64,000 bases of DNA from Streptomyces sp. R41 (GCF_041053055.1 NZ_CP163443.1:6183001-6247000), one strand, 5' to 3'. Positions 52,004-61,386 are shown, counted from the first letter of the stretch. The notes: generated by a model from the letters alone, not told the origin. A program made the numbers and translations.

Positions 52004-53499
52004 GCTCCCTGGTCCAGTCCGTCGACTGGCTCGCGATCGCGCCGCCCACCCTCGCCGCGGTCGTCGGACTCGTCGTGCTCGTCGCCGACCTCTTCATCGG
52101 CGAGGCGAAGAAGGCGGTGCTCGGCTGGGTGTCGGTGGCCGGCCTCGCCGCGTCCGCGCTGATGCTGCTGCCCATCCTGGACGGCGACCGCGCCACCTTC
52201 TGTCTGACGGGCGACGCGAACGTCTGCAGCTACACGGCGGACCGGTTCACCCTCGTGATCCAGTTCCTGGTTCTCGGCGGCGCCCTCCTGGCGGCCCTGC
52301 TGTCGGTCACGGCCCTGAAGGACGCCGGCAAGCACCTCCCCGAAGGGGAGTTCTGGTTCCTGCTGCTCTCCTCGGCCGCGGGCGCCGCCCTGCTGCCCGC
52401 CTCCCGCGACCTCGCGACCCTCATCGTCGCCCTGGAAGTCGCCTCCCTGCCCGCCTTCGCGCTCGTCGGCATCAAGCGCGGCGACAGGAAGTCCTCCGAA
52501 GCCGCCCTGAAGTTCTTCCTGTCCTCCGTCACCGCGACCGCCGTGAGCCTCATGGGCGTCAGCTTCGTCTACGCCACGACAGGCACCCTCTACCTCACCC
52601 AGATCGCGGACAAGATCCAGCACGTCGACGGACAGTTCCACACGCTCGCCCAGACGGGCGTCGTCCTCACCCTCGTCGGCTTCGCCTTCAAGACGGCCGC
52701 CGTGCCCTTCCACTTCTGGGTACCCGACACTTACGTAGGGGCGCCTTTGCCGGTCGCCGCCTACCTGTCGGTCGTCGGCAAGGCGGTCGGCTTCTCCGGG
52801 CTGATCCTCGTCACCGTCGTCGCCCTCCCGTCGTACGCGGACGTCTGGGGCCCGGCACTGGCCGCCCTGGCCGCGCTCACCATGACGGTCGGCAACGTCG
52901 GCGCCCTGCGGCAGCAGGCCACGCGCGCGTACAGCGCGGTACGACTGCTCGCCTGGTCCTCCATCGGCCAGGCGGGATACCTCCTGGTGCCGATCGCGGC
53001 CGCCGGCTACACCAAGGACGCACAGAAGGCCATCGGCTCCACCGTGGCGTACGCCCTGATGTACGCCGCCGTGAACCTGGGCGCCTTCGCCGTGGCCGCG
53101 CTCGTCGCCCGCAGGAGCCCGCTGAACCGCATCAGCGACTACCGGGGCCTGTACGCCTCGAGCCCCCTGTCGGCGCTGCTCCTCGGCTTCTTCCTGCTCT
53201 GCCTCGCGGGCCTGCCGCCGGGCATCATCGGCCTCTTCGCCAAGGTCACCGTGTTCTCGGCGGCCGTCGACGCGGGCCTCGGCTGGCTGGCTGTCGTCAT
53301 GGCCGTCAACGTCGTGATCGCGCTCTTCTACTACCTCCAGTGGACGACGCTGCTCTTCCGCGCCCCCGAGGGCGAACCAGGCAAGCACCGCGTGCCGGCT
53401 CCGCTCACCGCGGCGATCGCCCTGACGGCCGTCCTGGGAATCGCCCTCTCCGGGGCACCCCAGCTGGTCCTGCGCTTCTCGGCCACCGGCCTGTTCTGA
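52000..53499 (+). CDS. nuoN: NADH-quinone oxidoreductase subunit N
   Basis: A 499-residue antiporter-like subunit with 14 helices: TLIVALEVASLPAFALVGIKRGDRKSSEAALKFFL (key Glu), VPFHFWVPDTYVGAPLPVAAYLSVVGKAVGFSGLI and AYSAVRLLAWSSIGQAGYLLVPIA. It is the last nuo gene and is followed by a strong hairpin. Confidence 0.95.
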   Translation: MSSLVQSVDWLAIAPPTLAAVVGLVVLVADLFIGEAKKAVLGWVSVAGLAASALMLLPILDGDRATFCLTGDANVCSYTADRFTLVIQFLVLGGALLAALLSVTALKDAGKHLPEGEFWFLLLSSAAGAALLPASRDLATLIVALEVASLPAFALVGIKRGDRKSSEAALKFFLSSVTATAVSLMGVSFVYATTGTLYLTQIADKIQHVDGQFHTLAQTGVVLTLVGFAFKTAAVPFHFWVPDTYVGAPLPVAAYLSVVGKAVGFSGLILVTVVALPSYADVWGPALAALAALTMTVGNVGALRQQATRAYSAVRLLAWSSIGQAGYLLVPIAAAGYTKDAQKAIGSTVAYALMYAAVNLGAFAVAALVARRSPLNRISDYRGLYASSPLSALLLGFFLLCLAGLPPGIIGLFAKVTVFSAAVDAGLGWLAVVMAVNVVIALFYYLQWTTLLFRAPEGEPGKHRVPAPLTAAIALTAVLGIALSGAPQLVLRFSATGLF

Positions 53500-53510
53500 C
53501 ATTCACAGGG

Positions 53511-53545
53511 CACGCGCGCGTGGGTTCGTAGCCCACGCGCGCGTG
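53511..53545 (+). terminator. Terminator of the nuo operon
   Basis: A perfect 14-bp stem (53511-53524 with 53532-53545, CACGCGCGCGTGGG on the left) around a 7-base loop, 11 bases after the nuoN stop. Confidence 0.85.
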
Positions 53546-53711
53546 AAGTGGCGTCCGCGATCACCCGGACGGCGCACGCGCGCCACCGCGCGCACAAGGG
53601 AACTAGTGCTCCCCGTCTGGCGTTGACCAGTGCGGGAGGGTCCACTGAAGAGTGGAAGCAGAGCATCAGTAAGCAAAGGGTTCCCCTGCCGCACCACTTG
53701 GAGGGCGTACC

Positions 53712-54575
53712 GTGCACCGCCGGCACAACGGGCTCAGGACCGCCGTACTCCTCGGGGGACTGTCCGCACTCATCATCGTCATCGGCAGCTTCTTCGGGCG
53801 TACCGGCCTCGTCGTCGCACTTTTCATCGCGATCGGGACGAACGCGTACGCGTACTGGAACAGCGACAAACTGGCTCTACGCGCGATGCGCGCGCGCCCG
53901 GTGAGCGAATTCGAGGCCCCGGCCCTGTACCGCATGGTCCGCGACCTCTCCACCCAGTCCCGCCAGCCCATGCCGCGCCTGTACATCTCTCCGACGGAGG
54001 CCCCGAACGCGTTCGCGACGGGCCGTAACCCGCGCAACGCGGCCGTGTGCTGCACCGAAGGCATCCTGCGCATCCTGGACGAGCGCGAGCTGCGCGGCGT
54101 CATCGGCCACGAGCTCAGCCATGTCTACAACCGCGACATCCTGATCTCGTCGGTCGCCGGCGCTCTCGCCTCCGTGATCATGTTCCTGGTCAACTTCGCC
54201 TGGCTGATCCCGGTCGGCCGCTCGAATGACGACGAGGGCCCCGGCATCTTCGGCTTTCTGCTGATCATGATCCTGGGACCGCTCGCCGCATCCCTCATCC
54301 AGCTCGCGATCAGCCGCTCCAGGGAGTACGAGGCGGACGCGTCCGGCGCCCAGCTCACCGGCGACCCCCTTGCCCTCGCCAGCGCGCTGCGCAAGCTCGA
54401 CGCGGGCACCAAGCAGCTGCCGCTCCCCCCGGAGCCACGCATCGAGACCGCAAGCCACATGATGATCGCGAACCCCTTCCGCCCCGGACAGGGAATGTCG
54501 AAGATGTTCTCTACGCATCCGCCGATGGCGGAGCGCATCACCCGGCTCGAGCAGATGGCAGGTCGCCACCAGTGA
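53712..54575 (+). CDS. htpX: HtpX-type membrane zinc metalloprotease
   Basis: A 287-residue M48 protease for membrane-protein quality control. TM helices at about 8-28, 30-48 and 150-200. The zinc motif is [14 protein letters not shown] and the third ligand is in [32 protein letters not shown] is the conserved C-terminal block. GTG 53712 follows TTGGAGGGC. It overlaps the YccF gene by 4 bases. Confidence 0.95.
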   Translation: MHRRHNGLRTAVLLGGLSALIIVIGSFFGRTGLVVALFIAIGTNAYAYWNSDKLALRAMRARPVSEFEAPALYRMVRDLSTQSRQPMPRLYISPTEAPNAFATGRNPRNAAVCCTEGILRILDERELRGVIGHELSHVYNRDILISSVAGALASVIMFLVNFAWLIPVGRSNDDEGPGIFGFLLIMILGPLAASLIQLAISRSREYEADASGAQLTGDPLALASALRKLDAGTKQLPLPPEPRIETASHMMIANPFRPGQGMSKMFSTHPPMAERITRLEQMAGRHQ

Positions 54576-54964
54576 AGACAATTCTGAACGTCATTTGGCT
54601 CGTCCTGAGCGGCTTCTGGCTGTTCCTCGGGTATCTGGCCGCGGGTGTGCTGCTGTGCATCACCATCATCGGCATCCCGTTCGGCATCGCCGCCTTCCGC
54701 ATCGGCATCTACGCCCTGTGGCCCTTCGGCTATACGACGGTGGAGCGCCGCGACGCGGGCGCGCCGTCCTGCATCGGCAACGTCCTGTGGCTGATCCTCG
54801 CGGGCTGGTGGCTCGCCCTCGCCCACATCGTCACCGGCATCGCCCTGTGCATCACGATCATCGGCATCCCGTTCGGCATCGCCAACTTCAAGCTCATCCC
54901 GGTCTCGCTGCTCCCCCTGGGCCGCGAAATCGTGCGCACGGACGAGCCGTTCGCGTCGCGCTAG
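54572..54964 (+). CDS. YccF-domain membrane protein
   Basis: A 130-residue inner-membrane protein composed of two YccF repeats: [20 protein letters not shown] and [19 protein letters not shown], each with a TM helix and a reentrant-like segment. Role unknown across bacteria. GTG 54572 overlaps the htpX stop, so co-translation with the protease is likely. Confidence 0.92.
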   Translation: MKTILNVIWLVLSGFWLFLGYLAAGVLLCITIIGIPFGIAAFRIGIYALWPFGYTTVERRDAGAPSCIGNVLWLILAGWWLALAHIVTGIALCITIIGIPFGIANFKLIPVSLLPLGREIVRTDEPFASR

Positions 54965-54978
54965 GAGGTGGGCCGGGG

Positions 54979-56148
54979 GTGGAGCTGCCGAGGTACGTGC
55001 TGCTCTCGTACGACGCCGAGGCCGAGTTCAGCGGCGAGGACGGGTACGAGGAGACATGGGCCACGTGCGCGGACGCCGAGGGCCTCTTCGGCGATCCGCC
55101 CCCTCCCGCGCGCGGGACGTACGAACTGCTCGGATGCGTGCCGGAGGGCGAGTTGAGTACCGCTCTCGCACGCGCGCGTGCCGAGGGCTCGGCGCCGCTC
55201 GGCTCCCTCGCGCTGGAGACCCTCGACAAGAAGGGCGAGCGCGTCGGCGTGTGGCTGTGGCACTTGGAGGACGTACGCGTCCTCGGCGACCGCCCGTGCG
55301 CGCGTGACCTGTCGCTCCGCGACATCACCGTCGAGGCGTCCGAGTCCGAGGACAACGGGTCCGACTATCCGCAGTGCCCGCCGCTCTCCCCGGGCTACCG
55401 GCTGCTCGGCGCCGAGGAAGCCCCGTGGGGCACCTGCAAGGACTTGGCGCACGTCCGGTACGAACAGCGACCCGACCCCATGGAGCAGCCACCGCTGCGA
55501 CTGCTGGGCTGCTTGCCTCGCGGAGCCCTCCAGAGGGCTCTGAACGCGGGCGAAGAGGACCTGGGGCACGCGAAGGTGCTGCGCCTCGACACGCACGGCC
55601 GTACCGTCCAGTCGGCCGTGGAGGGCGAACTCACCGCGTGGATCCCCTCCGCGCGCGGCCGCGGCCTGATCGACCTGACCGTCGAACCCTGGTCGGAGCG
55701 TCCACCGACCGCGGCCTCGGAGGTCTGGGACCTGTGGTGGGAGGGGCGCCCCTCCGAGCCCAATCTCTGGGCGCGGTGCAGCCCCAAGGGCCGTGACTTC
55801 TGGCTCAGCACGGCCCTGGAAAACCGCATGCACGGCGAGCCGGACAAGCCCCCGGGTATGACGTACCACCTCGACGGCCGCCACATCATCGACGAGCGCG
55901 GCTTCTTCTGCGCGCTCGGCGAAGCGGTGAACGGTCCCGGCGGGTACTTCGGCTGGGGCCTCGACGCCCTCAACGACTGCCTGCGCGGCCGCTGGGGTGC
56001 CGAGCCGCCGTTCACGCTGCTCTGGCACGACGCGGACGTCGCCCGCGCCTGCCTCGGCGTCACCCCCCACACCGGCTACCGCCCGCTGACCTTCGAAGAG
56101 CTGCTCGCCTTCTTCGCCGAAAAGCGCGTCGACGTCCGTCTGGCTTGA
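54979..56148 (+). CDS. Barstar-domain protein with duplicated N-terminal module
   Basis: 389 residues. Two similar modules (about 1-115 and 135-240) share YEETWATCADAEGLFG / APWGTCKDLAHV and YELLGCVPEGELSTALA / LRLLGCLPRGALQRALN. The C-terminal ~95 residues match barstar (YHLDGRHIIDERGFFCALGEAVNGPGGYFGWGLDALNDCL, then TLLWHDADVARACL). Barstar-like proteins inhibit barnase-type RNases. No partner RNase is adjacent. GTG 54979 has AGGAGG upstream. It is 14 bases after the YccF gene. Confidence 0.8.
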   Translation: MELPRYVLLSYDAEAEFSGEDGYEETWATCADAEGLFGDPPPPARGTYELLGCVPEGELSTALARARAEGSAPLGSLALETLDKKGERVGVWLWHLEDVRVLGDRPCARDLSLRDITVEASESEDNGSDYPQCPPLSPGYRLLGAEEAPWGTCKDLAHVRYEQRPDPMEQPPLRLLGCLPRGALQRALNAGEEDLGHAKVLRLDTHGRTVQSAVEGELTAWIPSARGRGLIDLTVEPWSERPPTAASEVWDLWWEGRPSEPNLWARCSPKGRDFWLSTALENRMHGEPDKPPGMTYHLDGRHIIDERGFFCALGEAVNGPGGYFGWGLDALNDCLRGRWGAEPPFTLLWHDADVARACLGVTPHTGYRPLTFEELLAFFAEKRVDVRLA

Positions 56149-56199
56149 GGGTTGTCCACAGGCCGCCCGATTGTCAGTGGTGCGCTGCATCATGAACCC

Positions 56200-56766
56200 A
56201 TGACCGAAATCGAGCAGTTGCTGGCACGGGTCGCTTCAGGCGCCCGCAACACCCGCCCGTGGGGCTGGCCTTCGCTCCCCGAGCCCGTGGACGCTGCCGC
56301 GCTCTCCCGCGCCGAGGCCGCCCTGGGCTTCGCCCTGCCGCCCCTGCTCGCCGCGCTCTACCTGCGTATAGGGGACGGCGGATTCGGTCCGGAATACGGC
56401 CTGTTGCCCCTGCTCGACGGCCCCCCGTCAGGTGAACCGGCGGTCGTTCCGCAGTATCTCGCCAACCGTGAGAGCGGCCGCAAGGACCCCGACTGGCCCT
56501 GGCCGGAGGGTGTCCTGCCGATATCCCACTGGGGCTGCGGAATGTACGCGTGCGTGGACTGCCAGAACCCCGAGGGCCCGGTCCTGCTCTTCGAGCCCAA
56601 CGCCGACGAGGCCGACCACGCCTGGTACGTGGACGCACCCGACCTCGCGACCTGGCTGCACGCCTGGCTCGACGGCACGGGCTGGTATGAGGAGTCCAAC
56701 GATGGTACGGACATGGCCCCTTGGGCCGACTTCCGCATACGCACGGCGGCGGCACAGGCGTCCTAG
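56200..56766 (+). CDS. SMI1/KNR4 family protein
   Basis: A 188-residue protein of the SUKH superfamily: ALSRAEAALGFALPPLLAALYLRIGDGGFGPEYGLLPL is the diagnostic beta-alpha core, followed by VLPISHWGCGMYACVDCQNPEGPVLLFEPN. Many members are immunity proteins against contact-dependent or polymorphic toxins. ATG 56200 is chosen over upstream codons because the fold begins directly after. It follows the barstar-domain gene by 51 bp on the same strand. Confidence 0.87.
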   Translation: MTEIEQLLARVASGARNTRPWGWPSLPEPVDAAALSRAEAALGFALPPLLAALYLRIGDGGFGPEYGLLPLLDGPPSGEPAVVPQYLANRESGRKDPDWPWPEGVLPISHWGCGMYACVDCQNPEGPVLLFEPNADEADHAWYVDAPDLATWLHAWLDGTGWYEESNDGTDMAPWADFRIRTAAAQAS

Positions 56767-56933
56767 CCCACCCGTCCTGCCGCGAGGGCGGTGCGAGGGC
56801 GCAGGAGCGGGCGCCAGCGTCGGGCGCCGACGGTGGCTCGCCCCGACCTCGTGGTCGCCGCAAGCGGTGGCATGCGCCGTCCCCGTCCCCGTGGTCGCCG
56901 CAAACGGCGGCACGCCCCACCCGCCGTCGGCGG

Positions 56934-58178
56934 CTACCGCGCAGCCACCCACCGCCGTACGCCATACGCCATAGCACCCACCGCCAGCACCGCCGTGCCC
57001 ACGACCACGGAAACCCCCGGCAGCGCGAACGCCAGCGTCACGCACCCGACGAGTCCCACCACCGGCCCAACCCGCGTTGCCGGAACCGAACTCAGCGTCC
57101 AGGCCGACGCGTTGGCCACCGCGTAGTACGCCAGTACCCCGAAGGAGGAGAACCCGATCGCGCCCCGCACGTCCACCGTCGCGGCCAGCGCCGCGACCAC
57201 CACACCCACGGCCAGCTCCGCCCGGTGCGGCACGTGGAAGCGCGGATGTACGGCGGCCAGGCCGCCCGGCAGATGACCGTCGCGGGCCATGGCCAGCGTC
57301 GTCCGCGAGACGCCCAGGATCAGGGCGAGGAGTGAGCCGAGCGCGGCCACCGCGGCGCCCACCCGCACCAATGGCACGAGCCCCGGCACACCGGCCGCCC
57401 GCACCGCGTCGGCCAGCGGCGCTGCGGCATGCCCGAGCCCACCCGACCCGAGCACGGAAAGGACAGCCACCGACACCGCCGCGTACACCACGAGCGTGAT
57501 GCCCAGGGCCAAGGGGATCGCGCGGGGGATGGTGCGCGCCGGATCCCGTACCTCCTCACCGAGCGTCGCGATCCGCGCGTATCCGGCGAACGCGAAGAAC
57601 AGCAGCCCGGCCGCCTGAAGCACCCCGCCCGCGCCGGCGGAGACACCGATGTCCAGCCGTCCGGCGTCGGAGGCGCCCGAGCCGAGGCACACGACCACCA
57701 CGGAAGCGAGGACCGCCAGGACCACCGCCACGATCGCCCGCGTCAGCCAGGCCGACTTCTGTACGCCGCCGTAGTTCACCGCGGTCAGGACCACCACGGC
57801 CGCGACCGCCACCGCGTGCGCCTGCCCCGGCCAGACATACGCGCCCACGGTGAGCGCCATCGCCGCGCAGGAGGCAGTCTTGCCGACGACGAAGGACCAG
57901 CCCGCCAGGTACCCCCAGAAGGCTCCGAGCCGCTCGCGCCCGTAGACATACGTGCCGCCGGAAGCGGGGTACAGGGCTGCCAGCCGGGCTGAGGACATTG
58001 CGTTGCAGTAGGCGACCACGGCGGCGACCGCGAGCCCGAGCAGCAGCCCGGACCCGGCTGCCCGCGCGGCGGGGCCCAGCGCCACGAAGATGCCGGCACC
58101 GACCATCGAGCCGAGCCCGATGACCACGGCGTCCCCGACGCCCAGGGTGCGCCGCAACTCGGAACCGGACTGTGTCAT
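56934..58178 (-). CDS. APC-family amino acid permease
   Basis: A 414-residue transporter with about 12 helices: GVGDAVVIGLGSMVGAGIFVALGPAA is the APC substrate-site helix 1, and SARLAALYPASGGTYVYGRERLG and FFAFAGYARIATLGEEVRDPARTIPRAI are hallmark segments. Substrate (amino acid or amine) unknown. ATG 58178 removes an unsupported upstream extension. The 167-bp spacer before its stop, shared with the SMI1 gene, has a 50-bp near-duplicate (GTGGTCGCCGCAAGCGG). Confidence 0.9.
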   Translation of the reverse strand: MTQSGSELRRTLGVGDAVVIGLGSMVGAGIFVALGPAARAAGSGLLLGLAVAAVVAYCNAMSSARLAALYPASGGTYVYGRERLGAFWGYLAGWSFVVGKTASCAAMALTVGAYVWPGQAHAVAVAAVVVLTAVNYGGVQKSAWLTRAIVAVVLAVLASVVVVCLGSGASDAGRLDIGVSAGAGGVLQAAGLLFFAFAGYARIATLGEEVRDPARTIPRAIPLALGITLVVYAAVSVAVLSVLGSGGLGHAAAPLADAVRAAGVPGLVPLVRVGAAVAALGSLLALILGVSRTTLAMARDGHLPGGLAAVHPRFHVPHRAELAVGVVVAALAATVDVRGAIGFSSFGVLAYYAVANASAWTLSSVPATRVGPVVGLVGCVTLAFALPGVSVVVGTAVLAVGAMAYGVRRWVAAR

Positions 58179-58369
58179 GCGCCGCACCCTACTGATCGCT
58201 GCAACCGACCGGCGCCGACGAGACGTCCTCCCCGGCAACGAGACAAGAACACCAGCACGACCGCCGGACTGCTCGAACTTGCCGGACTGCTCGAACTTGA
58301 AGGCATGGACACAGCCCGGCCGGAGCAGAAGCACAGCGCAGGCACAGCACGGAGAGGCAGGTTCACGGC

Positions 58370-58636
58370 ATGAGCATCATCAGCTGGATCATTCTGGGAC
58401 TGTTGGCCGGAGCCATCGCCAAATTCCTGCTGCCGGGCCGTGACCCGGGCGGTTTCATCGGCACGACCCTCATCGGCATCACGGGGGCCTTCATAGGCGG
58501 CTGGATCTCCGCGCGCTGGCTCGACCACCCGATCACCAAGCAGTTCTACGACGGCGCCACGTGGGCGGCCGCGATCGGCGGCTCGCTCGTCCTGCTCGTC
58601 CTCTACCGCATCCTGTTCGGCGACTCGCGCCGTTGA
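58370..58636 (+). CDS. GlsB/YeaQ/YmgE family membrane protein
   Basis: An 88-residue transglycosylase-associated-type membrane protein: ISWIILGLLAGAIAKFLLPGRDPGGFIGTTLIGITGAFIGGWISARWL, then a third helix. Family members are stress-induced and of unknown activity. ATG 58370 follows GAGAGGCAGG. Confidence 0.9.
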   Translation: MSIISWIILGLLAGAIAKFLLPGRDPGGFIGTTLIGITGAFIGGWISARWLDHPITKQFYDGATWAAAIGGSLVLLVLYRILFGDSRR

Positions 58637-58669
58637 GCGCGCACCCCGAGGCCGCAGCCAGCAGGCGAG

Positions 58670-58699
58670 AAGGGTGGGCACCTCCGGGTGCCCGCCCTT
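58670..58699. terminator. Bidirectional terminator between glsB-like and YajQ genes
   Basis: An inverted repeat (AAGGGTGGGCACC / GGGTGCCCGCCCTT, one G-T pair) with a short loop, midway between two convergent genes. Confidence 0.75.
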
Positions 58700-58724
58700 C
58701 CTCGTACGCGCAACGAACCGACGG

Positions 58725-59213
58725 CTACCGGTAGTTCACGAACTGCAGCGCGAAGTCGAAGTCCTTGCCCTTGAGCAGCGCCTGCACGGCCTGCAGGTCG
58801 TCACGGCTCTTCGAGCTGACGCGCAGCTCGTCGCCCTGGACCTGCGCCTTCACGCCCTTCGGGCCCTCGTCGCGAATGATCTTCGCCACCTTCTTCGCGT
58901 TCTCCTGGGAGATGCCCTCCTCGATCGACGCGAAGATCTTGTACTCCTTGCCGGAGAGCTGGGGCTCACCGGCGTCCAGCGCCTTCAGCGAGATGCCGCG
59001 CTTGATCAGCTTGGTCTCGAACACATCGAGGATGGCCTTCACCCGCTCCTCGGAGTTCGCTTCCATCAGGATCTTCTCGCCGGACCAGGAGATGGAGGCG
59101 CCGACGTTCTTGAAGTCGTAGCGCTGCGAGATCTCCTTGGCGGCCTGGTTGAGGGCGTTGTCGACCTCCTGCCGCTCGACCTTCGAGACGATGTCGAAAC
59201 TGGAGTCGGCCAT
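58725..59213 (-). CDS. YajQ-family nucleotide-binding protein
   Basis: A 162-residue two-domain ferredoxin-like protein: [35 protein letters not shown] is highly conserved, as are [34 protein letters not shown] and [22 protein letters not shown]. Some members bind c-di-GMP; others bind tRNA/GTP. ATG 59213 has a clear AGGAGC. Position beside tRNA-Tyr matches S. coelicolor order as I recall it. Confidence 0.95.
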   Translation of the reverse strand: MADSSFDIVSKVERQEVDNALNQAAKEISQRYDFKNVGASISWSGEKILMEANSEERVKAILDVFETKLIKRGISLKALDAGEPQLSGKEYKIFASIEEGISQENAKKVAKIIRDEGPKGVKAQVQGDELRVSSKSRDDLQAVQALLKGKDFDFALQFVNYR

Positions 59214-59437
59214 GTCCTGTGGCTCCTTGTATCGGGGTGCGGATCGGGGTGCATGGAGATGCATGGGGGCGGCCGTCGAGCCCGCCACCGGTCCCGGGCC
59301 GCATCCGCATAAGCCTAGCCACCCCCTCCCCTCCAAGCGCCGATCAATGGGGTGGCGAAGCACCCCCGGGCATCAGGTATCGTTTACGTCGTTGCCAGCG
59401 AGCACCGCCAAAAAGCGGGTCTCAAGGCAGCAACCCC

Positions 59438-59519
59438 GGCGGTGTGCCCGAGCGGCCAAAGGGAGCAGACTGTAAATCTGCCGGCTCAGCCTTCCCAGGT
59501 TCGAATCCTGGCGCCGCCA
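59438..59519 (+). tRNA. tRNA-Tyr (GTA)
   Basis: 82 bases with a long variable arm. The acceptor GGCGGTG pairs with CGCCGCC; the anticodon loop is CTGTAAA with anticodon GTA; the T-loop is GGTTCGAATCC. CCA is not fully encoded (ends ACAC). The gene is immediately upstream of the integrase side of an integrative element, and its 3' half is the probable attachment core. Confidence 0.96.
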
Positions 59520-59528
59520 CACGAAGGT

Positions 59529-59577
59529 AGACCCCCTCCGATCTGCGGAAACGTAGATCGGAGGGGGTCTCTTTGTT
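59529..59577 (+). terminator. tRNA-Tyr terminator
   Basis: A perfect 16-bp stem (59529-59544 with 59555-59570, AGACCCCCTCCGATCT on the left) followed by CTTTGTT. A typical intrinsic terminator 9 bases after the tRNA. Confidence 0.9.
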
Positions 59578-59672
59578 ATCGAACACGATCTTTCCGCTGG
59601 AATCGAAAAAGGGTGACTTGTCTCACCCGGTCTCGCCCGGATCCCACTCCTGATCAGCCTGTGTCCCCCAGG

Positions 59673-59688
59673 CGTCCCCCGGGGGACG
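59673..59688. other. Perfect palindrome between tRNA-Tyr and integrase stop
   Basis: CGTCCCCCGGGGGACG, a loopless 16-bp palindrome 10 bases after the integrase stop (minus strand). It could be an integrase or excisionase arm site, or a terminator. Confidence 0.5.
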
Positions 59689-59697
59689 GACGGGCGG

Positions 59698-61077
59698 TCA
59701 CTCCGGCTCGTTCCACTCGCGCAGGGCGACGTCTATCCGGCGGTTGGCTCGCTCCTGCGTTTGGGCGAGCACCTTCGCGTACACCCTGAACAGCACGGCG
59801 ATCGTGTGGCCTGCTCGCCGGGCGCACTCCATGGGGTCCACGCCTGAGCTGAGCCAGAACGAGACTCCGGCGTGACGCAGGTCGTAGGGCCGCCGCGCGA
59901 TCAGAGATGCGGCCTCCGCCTCTGTGAGCACTTTTTCCCGAGCCTTTGCCCAGACCTCCCCGTAGCCGGTTTCTTGCAGCAGGCCCCCGCGGCTGGTCCG
60001 AAACAGCCGTCCGTCGGGCGCCGTGCCTTGGGTGGCAATGTGCTGCCGGAGCTGCCGGACGAAGTGGGGAGGGATCGGCACCGGTCGCGAGTCCTTCTCA
60101 GCCCTGGCCTTCAGGTGCCGGGCCTGGTGCGCCGTCCCGTCATCCGTCCAGCTCCGGCCGGCCCGCACCACGCCCTGCCGCAGGGTCAGCGTGCCCCAGC
60201 CCTTCTCCGGCAAGTCGCACTGCGTCGCAAGGAGCGCTGCGGCCTCGGCCGGTCGCATCGCGGCGTAGTAGAGGCACCCGAAGAATGCCTCAAGATGCTC
60301 ACCGCGAGCCCCCTGAGCGCGCACCCCGGCAAGGAGTGCCCGAACCTGCCGCGGGTTGGCGACGCTTTCAGGGTCGACCTCTTCCGCCGACTTCGGGGCG
60401 GTCCACTTCACAGTGGTGAGCGGGTTGACCGGTGTCACGAAGTACTGCTCTTCCACGGCAAACCCGAGGACGTCACTCAGGCAGGCTCGCTTGCGCTTTA
60501 CTGTGCGGGCCGCAGCCGCTTTGCCATCGAGCTTCAACGCCAAGGCATCGAGCGCGAGCCGGACGGTTGCGGGATCTTCCAGGGCGCCGATGGATACCGA
60601 GTTCTTGGCCATCCAGCGGAGCGCGCGGTCAACGTCCTCCGGTGGCTCCTCGGTCCAGCGGTTCCGGTTGTAGGCCCACCCGTACAGGGCCTGCCGCAGG
60701 AGGCGGGTCTCGGGCATGCCTGCTCGGGTCCTGACAAGAGCAGGCGTGATGGTGGCCAACGCGTCCGCGTAGTTCCTCCGTGACTTCGCGGGCGCCGCGG
60801 TCCACTTCCGGTCGATGTACGCGCGGGTGTGCTCGTACCAGGTCACTGCGCCCTGTTTCGCGCGGAGTTCGGAGACGGGGAGGCCCGTCTCTTCGTCGAA
60901 TTGCTCGCCCCGCCGCACGGCGGACATCAGCTCGGAGCGCCTGCCGTCCGCCTGTGCCTTGAGTTGGTAGCTCTTGGAGTGCTTGCGCTCCCCGACCAAC
61001 CAGCGCAATCGGTAGGGCTTCGGTCGGTCCCTGCGTACTTCGAGCGAGTACAGGCGTACGTCGTAGGTGAGTGCCAC
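59698..61077 (-). CDS. Tyrosine recombinase / site-specific integrase
   Basis: A 459-residue integrase. An N-terminal arm-binding part and core-binding domain (about 70-190, HTRAYIDRKWTAAPAKSRRNYADALATI...) precede the catalytic domain: Arg in RPAEAAALL, then RPYDLRHAGVSFWL (Tyr in place of the first His of HxxR), GHTIAVLFRVYAKV with His and the Tyr nucleophile. It would integrate the element at tRNA-Tyr. GTG 61077 follows GGGAGACC. A hairpin lies just upstream, between it and xis. Confidence 0.93.
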   Translation of the reverse strand: MALTYDVRLYSLEVRRDRPKPYRLRWLVGERKHSKSYQLKAQADGRRSELMSAVRRGEQFDEETGLPVSELRAKQGAVTWYEHTRAYIDRKWTAAPAKSRRNYADALATITPALVRTRAGMPETRLLRQALYGWAYNRNRWTEEPPEDVDRALRWMAKNSVSIGALEDPATVRLALDALALKLDGKAAAARTVKRKRACLSDVLGFAVEEQYFVTPVNPLTTVKWTAPKSAEEVDPESVANPRQVRALLAGVRAQGARGEHLEAFFGCLYYAAMRPAEAAALLATQCDLPEKGWGTLTLRQGVVRAGRSWTDDGTAHQARHLKARAEKDSRPVPIPPHFVRQLRQHIATQGTAPDGRLFRTSRGGLLQETGYGEVWAKAREKVLTEAEAASLIARRPYDLRHAGVSFWLSSGVDPMECARRAGHTIAVLFRVYAKVLAQTQERANRRIDVALREWNEPE

Positions 61078-61092
61078 GGGTCTCCCATTGAA

Positions 61093-61118
61093 AAGGGCCC
61101 GCCGGTTGGCGAGCCCTT
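61093..61118 (-). terminator. Hairpin between xis and integrase
   Basis: An 11-bp stem with one mismatch (AAGGGCCCGCC / GGCGAGCCCTT) around GGTT. It could attenuate xis transcripts entering the integrase gene. Confidence 0.5.
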
Positions 61119-61138
61119 GGTTGATTCACGAGGTTTGC

Positions 61139-61330
61139 TCAGGCTGCGGCGCGCTCTTCGCAGCGTTCCCACCACGCGTCCAGGTCGGCGCGGCTGACGC
61201 GGAGTTGGCCGTTGGGGAGCTTCTGGAGGCGGGGGGCCTGGCCGCGAGCGCGCATGCGGTAGAAGGCGGCGCGGCTCATCTTGATCTCTGCGAGGACTTC
61301 GGGGAGCTTGAGCTTCTGGGGGCGGGCCAT
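61139..61330 (-). CDS. Excisionase / MerR-like HTH DNA-binding protein
   Basis: A 63-residue helix-turn-helix protein: LPEVLAEIKMSRAAFYRMRARGQAPRLQKLPNGQLRVSRADLDAWWERC, the excisionase/AlpA layout with a terminal recognition wing. ATG 61330 (GGAGTGC site) is preferred; the longer 61417 form runs through the palindrome region. It should direct excision with the integrase. Confidence 0.9.
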   Translation of the reverse strand: MARPQKLKLPEVLAEIKMSRAAFYRMRARGQAPRLQKLPNGQLRVSRADLDAWWERCEERAAA

Positions 61331-61386
61331 TGCACTCCTTCGGGAAGGGGCGTTCTGGGGGTGGGAGAGTTCGAGTGACATTCCTC

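Noticed and set aside
53620..53660. TTGACC-like promoter -35 before htpX
   Set aside because: No convincing -10 at the proper spacing, so not reported as a promoter.
56850..56920. Near-duplicate GTGGTCGCCGCAA(G/A)CGG segments
   Set aside because: Only two copies in a short spacer; insufficient to call a functional repeat.
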